DNA from: DASXMR01 sp036495525
GTDB lineage: Bacteria > Actinomycetota > Actinomycetes > Streptosporangiales > Streptosporangiaceae
Reading direction: 5' to 3'
Assembly: GCA_036495525.1 (NCBI GenBank)
Contig: DASXMR010000001.1
Coordinates: forward strand, 1-14,639
Length of the DNA stretch: 14,639 nt
Shown here: piece by piece, positions 12,283 through 14,639 of the stretch
Numbering within the stretch: the first letter of the stretch is position 1
How the letters are laid out: every line of letters starts with the position of its first letter
The notes under the pieces: model-generated
Databases searched by the model: none
The model's input: only the letters and a program-made list of their open reading frames with translations
What the model was told of the DNA's origin: nothing
Program-made: the position numbers and the translations under genes

Positions 12283-13515
12283 ATGGGTCAGGAAAGCGCT
12301 TCGCCCGAGCTGCGCGCACAGGCTAGCGCCGAGCAGGCAGCACGCAGGAACGACGCCGCTGAGGCCGCCGAGGCAGCCGCTGCCGCGCAGGTCGCTGGCG
12401 TGCCAGGGCCGCCGCCGAAGAACATCGTCATCTGCCTCGACGGCACTTGTGATGAGCTGGGGGTGTCGGCGCCCACGAACCCGGCGAAGGTCTTCCAAAT
12501 GCTCAACCTGGACGACCCGACGCTGCAGGTCGCCTATTACGACCCCGGTGTCGGCACGCTGCCGTCGCCGACGGCCAGGGGGATAGTTAGCCAGGCGGCC
12601 TCGCGGCTCGGGCAGATGGCGTTCGGCTGGGGCATGAAGGCCAACCTGATGCAGGCGTACTCATGGCTGATGGATACCTATCAGCGCGACGACCGGGTCT
12701 ATATCTTCGGTTTCAGCCGCGGTGCGTACACGGCCAGGGCGCTGGTCGGCTTGCTGGCTACGCCGGGCCTGCTGCGCTCCGGCTCGGCCAATCTTGTCGA
12801 ATATGCGGTGAATCAGTACGCGCGAAAGCGCCGGATGAGGCTGGGCAAGCCGATGATGGGCGGCATCGCCGAGTTCGCCGACGCGCTGTGCTGGGGGACC
12901 AGGGCACGCCCGATGAACAAGGTCTGGCCTTATCCGGACGACGGGGTCGGCCGGCTTCATGCCATTCCAGTGCAGTACCTGGGTGTCTGGGACACCGTGG
13001 AGGCGTCGGGGCTGCTCAGGATCGGCGAGCTGCACTGGCCGAACACCAGGACGCTGCCGAACGTCAGGCAGCTCAGGCATGCGGTGTCCATCGACGAGAA
13101 CCGGCGCCCTTACCGCGAGTTCCTGGTCGAGCCGCGGGACGGCTTCGAGGAAGCGTGGTTCTCGGGCGTGCATTGTGACGTCGGCGGCACCTTGAAGGAT
13201 CACGAGCTCGCCACTGTCGCGCTCAAGTGGGTCTTCGATGGCGTGCGCAGCCAGCTGCTGCTTCGCGATCGCGACCCGGTCGCCGCCTACGAGCGGTTCT
13301 GCCGGGTAACCAGGAAGTTCGCCACGGGAAAGATCAACAAGAACGACTGGGCCTGGAACCTGCTCATCCCCCGGCGGCGTCACATTCCGGACAAGGCGGT
13401 GCTGCACGAGACCGTGCGGATTCGCCGCGAGTGCTGCCCCCCGTACCTGGCCGACCTGCCGAACGCTGACCTGCCGTCCCGGTGGACGGACCCGGACTGG
13501 CTCAAGCCGTTCTAG
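12283..13515 (+). CDS. DUF2235 domain alpha/beta-hydrolase
   Basis: The 410-residue protein has an Ala/Glu-rich, probably helical N-terminal extension (1-45), then the DUF2235 fold: the first strand NIVICLDGTCDE (47-58), the nucleophile elbow IFGFSRGAYTAR (S145 in GFSRG), the strand YLGVWDTVEA with D237, and FSGVHCDVGG (H297, D299). These supply a Ser-Asp-His triad. The family includes the T6SS phospholipase effectors of the Tle1 group, but most members in actinobacteria are uncharacterised, and no secretion genes or signal peptide are present here. ATG 12283 is used because a G-rich Shine-Dalgarno site lies about 11 bases upstream. A TTG at 12259 would add eight residues that overlap that site. 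The gene is monocistronic and converges on the minus-strand J-domain gene 52 bases away. Confidence 0.88.
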   Translation: MGQESASPELRAQASAEQAARRNDAAEAAEAAAAAQVAGVPGPPPKNIVICLDGTCDELGVSAPTNPAKVFQMLNLDDPTLQVAYYDPGVGTLPSPTARGIVSQAASRLGQMAFGWGMKANLMQAYSWLMDTYQRDDRVYIFGFSRGAYTARALVGLLATPGLLRSGSANLVEYAVNQYARKRRMRLGKPMMGGIAEFADALCWGTRARPMNKVWPYPDDGVGRLHAIPVQYLGVWDTVEASGLLRIGELHWPNTRTLPNVRQLRHAVSIDENRRPYREFLVEPRDGFEEAWFSGVHCDVGGTLKDHELATVALKWVFDGVRSQLLLRDRDPVAAYERFCRVTRKFATGKINKNDWAWNLLIPRRRHIPDKAVLHETVRIRRECCPPYLADLPNADLPSRWTDPDWLKPF

Positions 13516-13567
13516 CAGGCGCTCACCGAACGGTCGGCTCGCCCCGCACACAGCCAGCGGGCCAGGA

Positions 13568-14068
13568 CTAGCCGCGCGGCGCCAGGTCGTGGCGTGCTGT
13601 CAGCGCCAGCCAGGTCAGCGCGCCGGTGATCAGCGCGGGCGTGGCCGGCTGCCAGCCGGCCGCCGCTACCGCGGCAGCGCAGGCGCACGCTGCGGTCAGC
13701 AGCCGGAGGGCAAGCCGCCAGGGACGGCCGCCGGCCACGCGGTGCAGCACCGCCTTCGCCTGTCGTCCCGGCTGGCCGGCCGGGAGGCCGAGCGGTGCTG
13801 CAGTGCCAGCGCCTGGCACGCGCCGCAGCCTGCCCGAGGCCGCGCCATCAGCCAGCAGCTCGCCGCGCCCCGACCTGGTTCGCAGCACGGTGTAAGCGGC
13901 GGCCGCGGCAGCGAACCGCGTCGGGTCCCCGCCGTCCGCACGGTCGGGGTGGGTAGCCGCAGCGACCCGGCGCCAGGCCGCGCGCACGTCATCGTCGGTC
14001 AGCTCTGGTGAGACTGGCAGCTCAAGCGCCGCGAAGGCCGCGGCGGCTGCGGCACCTGGCCGGGTCAC
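13568..14068 (-). CDS. Membrane-anchored J-domain protein
   Basis: The 166-residue protein has a short N-terminal J-domain (about 12-63). Helix II is followed by the diagnostic HPD tripeptide (H40-P41-D42 in ATHPDRADGG) and helix III, AAAAAAYTVLRTR. A Gly/Pro/Arg-rich linker (64-115) leads to two hydrophobic segments (about 119-138 and 144-158) that probably form a membrane hairpin. J-domains stimulate the ATPase of DnaK-type Hsp70 chaperones, so this protein would recruit Hsp70 to the membrane or to a membrane-bound client. It starts with GTG 14068, overlapping the upstream gene's TGA in a GTGA arrangement. Production is therefore probably coupled to that gene, and its product is a candidate client. 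Confidence 0.75.
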   Translation of the reverse strand: MTRPGAAAAAAFAALELPVSPELTDDDVRAAWRRVAAATHPDRADGGDPTRFAAAAAAYTVLRTRSGRGELLADGAASGRLRRVPGAGTAAPLGLPAGQPGRQAKAVLHRVAGGRPWRLALRLLTAACACAAAVAAAGWQPATPALITGALTWLALTARHDLAPRG

Positions 14069-14639
14069 GGCCGGGCCTCCGGCCCGAAGGCCTCGTCGAG
14101 AAACGCGGTCGCGTCCGGCGGCTCTGTCCAGCCGGAGGTCGGCCAGCCCGACGGGGACTCGGCGGCCTGCATGGGTGCAGTCAGGTCAGCTCCCGCGGCC
14201 GGGTCAGCTAGGGCGCCCAGGTCAGCTACGGCGCCTGAGTCAGCTGTCGCGCCCGGCTCAGCTGCCGCAGAGCCGGGACTCGCAGGGCCGGCGCGGCGCG
14301 ACGGCTGGCCGACCAGCGCCGCTGGCGCTGCGACCAGGCGCTTGACCTGGATGTAGGTCACGCCGCCGCGGTAGATGTAGGCGGCCTGGCCGACGTCCAG
14401 GCCGCGGATCAGCGCCGGGTCAGCTACCGGGGCCTGGCGCAGCCGGGAGGAGCCCCGGTGCGCCCACCGCCAGGTCGACAGCAGCTGCCGTGCGGTGCCG
14501 GTGACCGGGCGCGAGCCTGCCAGCGCGGCGGCCGGCTCCGGGTGCGGGGTGCGCAGCAGCCAGATGCCGCCGTCAGCGGCCGCGGCGATCCGGTACCGCT
14601 CGTCGTCAGTGGCGGCCAGCCCTTGCCAGGACTGCGCAG
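14065..14639 (-). CDS. C-terminal part of a possible VirD4/TraG-type coupling ATPase, cut by the window edge
   Basis: The frame is open from the right edge to TGA at 14065-14067, giving about 190 C-terminal residues. Near the edge it reads ...DDERYRIAAAADGGIWLLRT, then PHPEPAAALAGSRPVTGTA, then GSSRLRQAPVADPALIRGLD and VGQAAYIYRGGVTYIQVKRL. The order of a small domain with a G-x-R-x-V element, a region before R-x-x-P-V-x-x-P-x-x-I-R-G-L, and a final strand pair resembles the ends of actinobacterial TraG/VirD4-like P-loop ATPases of conjugation or type IV secretion. The P-loop itself is outside the window, so this is inference. The tail (about residues 104-190) is low-complexity and includes five 18-bp repeats. 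A GTG at 14361 is not a credible start, because strong coding sequence continues upstream to the edge. Confidence 0.5.
   Translation of the reverse strand, partial: AQSWQGLAATDDERYRIAAAADGGIWLLRTPHPEPAAALAGSRPVTGTARQLLSTWRWAHRGSSRLRQAPVADPALIRGLDVGQAAYIYRGGVTYIQVKRLVAAPAALVGQPSRRAGPASPGSAAAEPGATADSGAVADLGALADPAAGADLTAPMQAAESPSGWPTSGWTEPPDATAFLDEAFGPEARP
14184..14273 (-). repeat. 18-bp tandem repeat, five units, in the tail of the partial ATPase-like gene
   Basis: On the plus strand, units starting at 14184, 14202, 14220, 14238 and 14256 each begin with (G/A)(G/C)TCAGCT and are exactly 18 bases apart. On the minus strand they encode Ala/Asp/Gly-rich hexapeptides such as ADSGAV, ADLGAL and ADPAAG, a probably disordered tail. 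Confidence 0.88.

Noticed and set aside
1..14639. tRNA, rRNA, CRISPR array or insertion sequence
   Set aside because: No cloverleaf-like segment, regularly spaced identical repeats with unique spacers, transposase motifs or terminal inverted repeats were seen. The 18-bp arrays have no spacers and are coding.

Overview
The window is very GC-rich DNA with strong G/C preference at third codon positions, GTG starts and 1-4 base stop/start overlaps. Its gene families (an actinobacterial DUF5998 protein, a DrrAB-type exporter, a LigD-like PE-POL protein) point to a chromosomal segment of a filamentous or related Actinomycetota. The genus cannot be fixed from the sequence. Product names rest on motifs read by eye, without database searches.

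Layout. (1) Positions 1-393, minus strand: the 5' part of an aminoglycoside (streptomycin 6-) phosphotransferase-like kinase, cut by the window edge. (2) Positions 669-4034, plus strand: a small conserved protein with a likely leaderless promoter, a DUF5998 protein whose stop overlaps the start of an alkaline-phosphatase-superfamily phosphodiesterase, and a two-domain sulfurtransferase carrying an in-frame 18-bp repeat array. The gap before the sulfurtransferase gene holds three DnaA-box-like 9-mers. (3) Positions 4159-5520: an SRPBCC protein (minus) divergent from a PIG-L/LmbE deacetylase (plus). (4) Positions 5492-7994: an uncharacterised cysteine-rich protein with an Ada-like zinc-site segment (minus), divergent from a PE-POL DNA-repair protein (plus). 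These two share a 76-bp promoter region and are the best candidate for an undescribed functional pair. (5) Positions 8068-9958: a secreted phosphatase or phosphodiesterase preceded by a PHO-box-like repeat and a structured leader, and followed by a strong terminator. (6) Positions 10116-11986: a two-gene DrrA/DrrB-like ABC exporter. (7) Positions 12283-13515: a DUF2235 alpha/beta-hydrolase. (8) Positions 13568-14639, minus strand: a membrane-anchored J-domain protein translationally coupled to the end of a protein that resembles the C-terminus of VirD4/TraG-type coupling ATPases, cut by the window edge.

No tRNA, rRNA, CRISPR array, insertion sequence or integrase was seen. The most distinctive pattern that gene content does not explain is three separate 18-bp-period tandem arrays (3777-3866, 5531-5584, 14184-14273). 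Each lies in frame in a different gene and encodes hexapeptide repeats.
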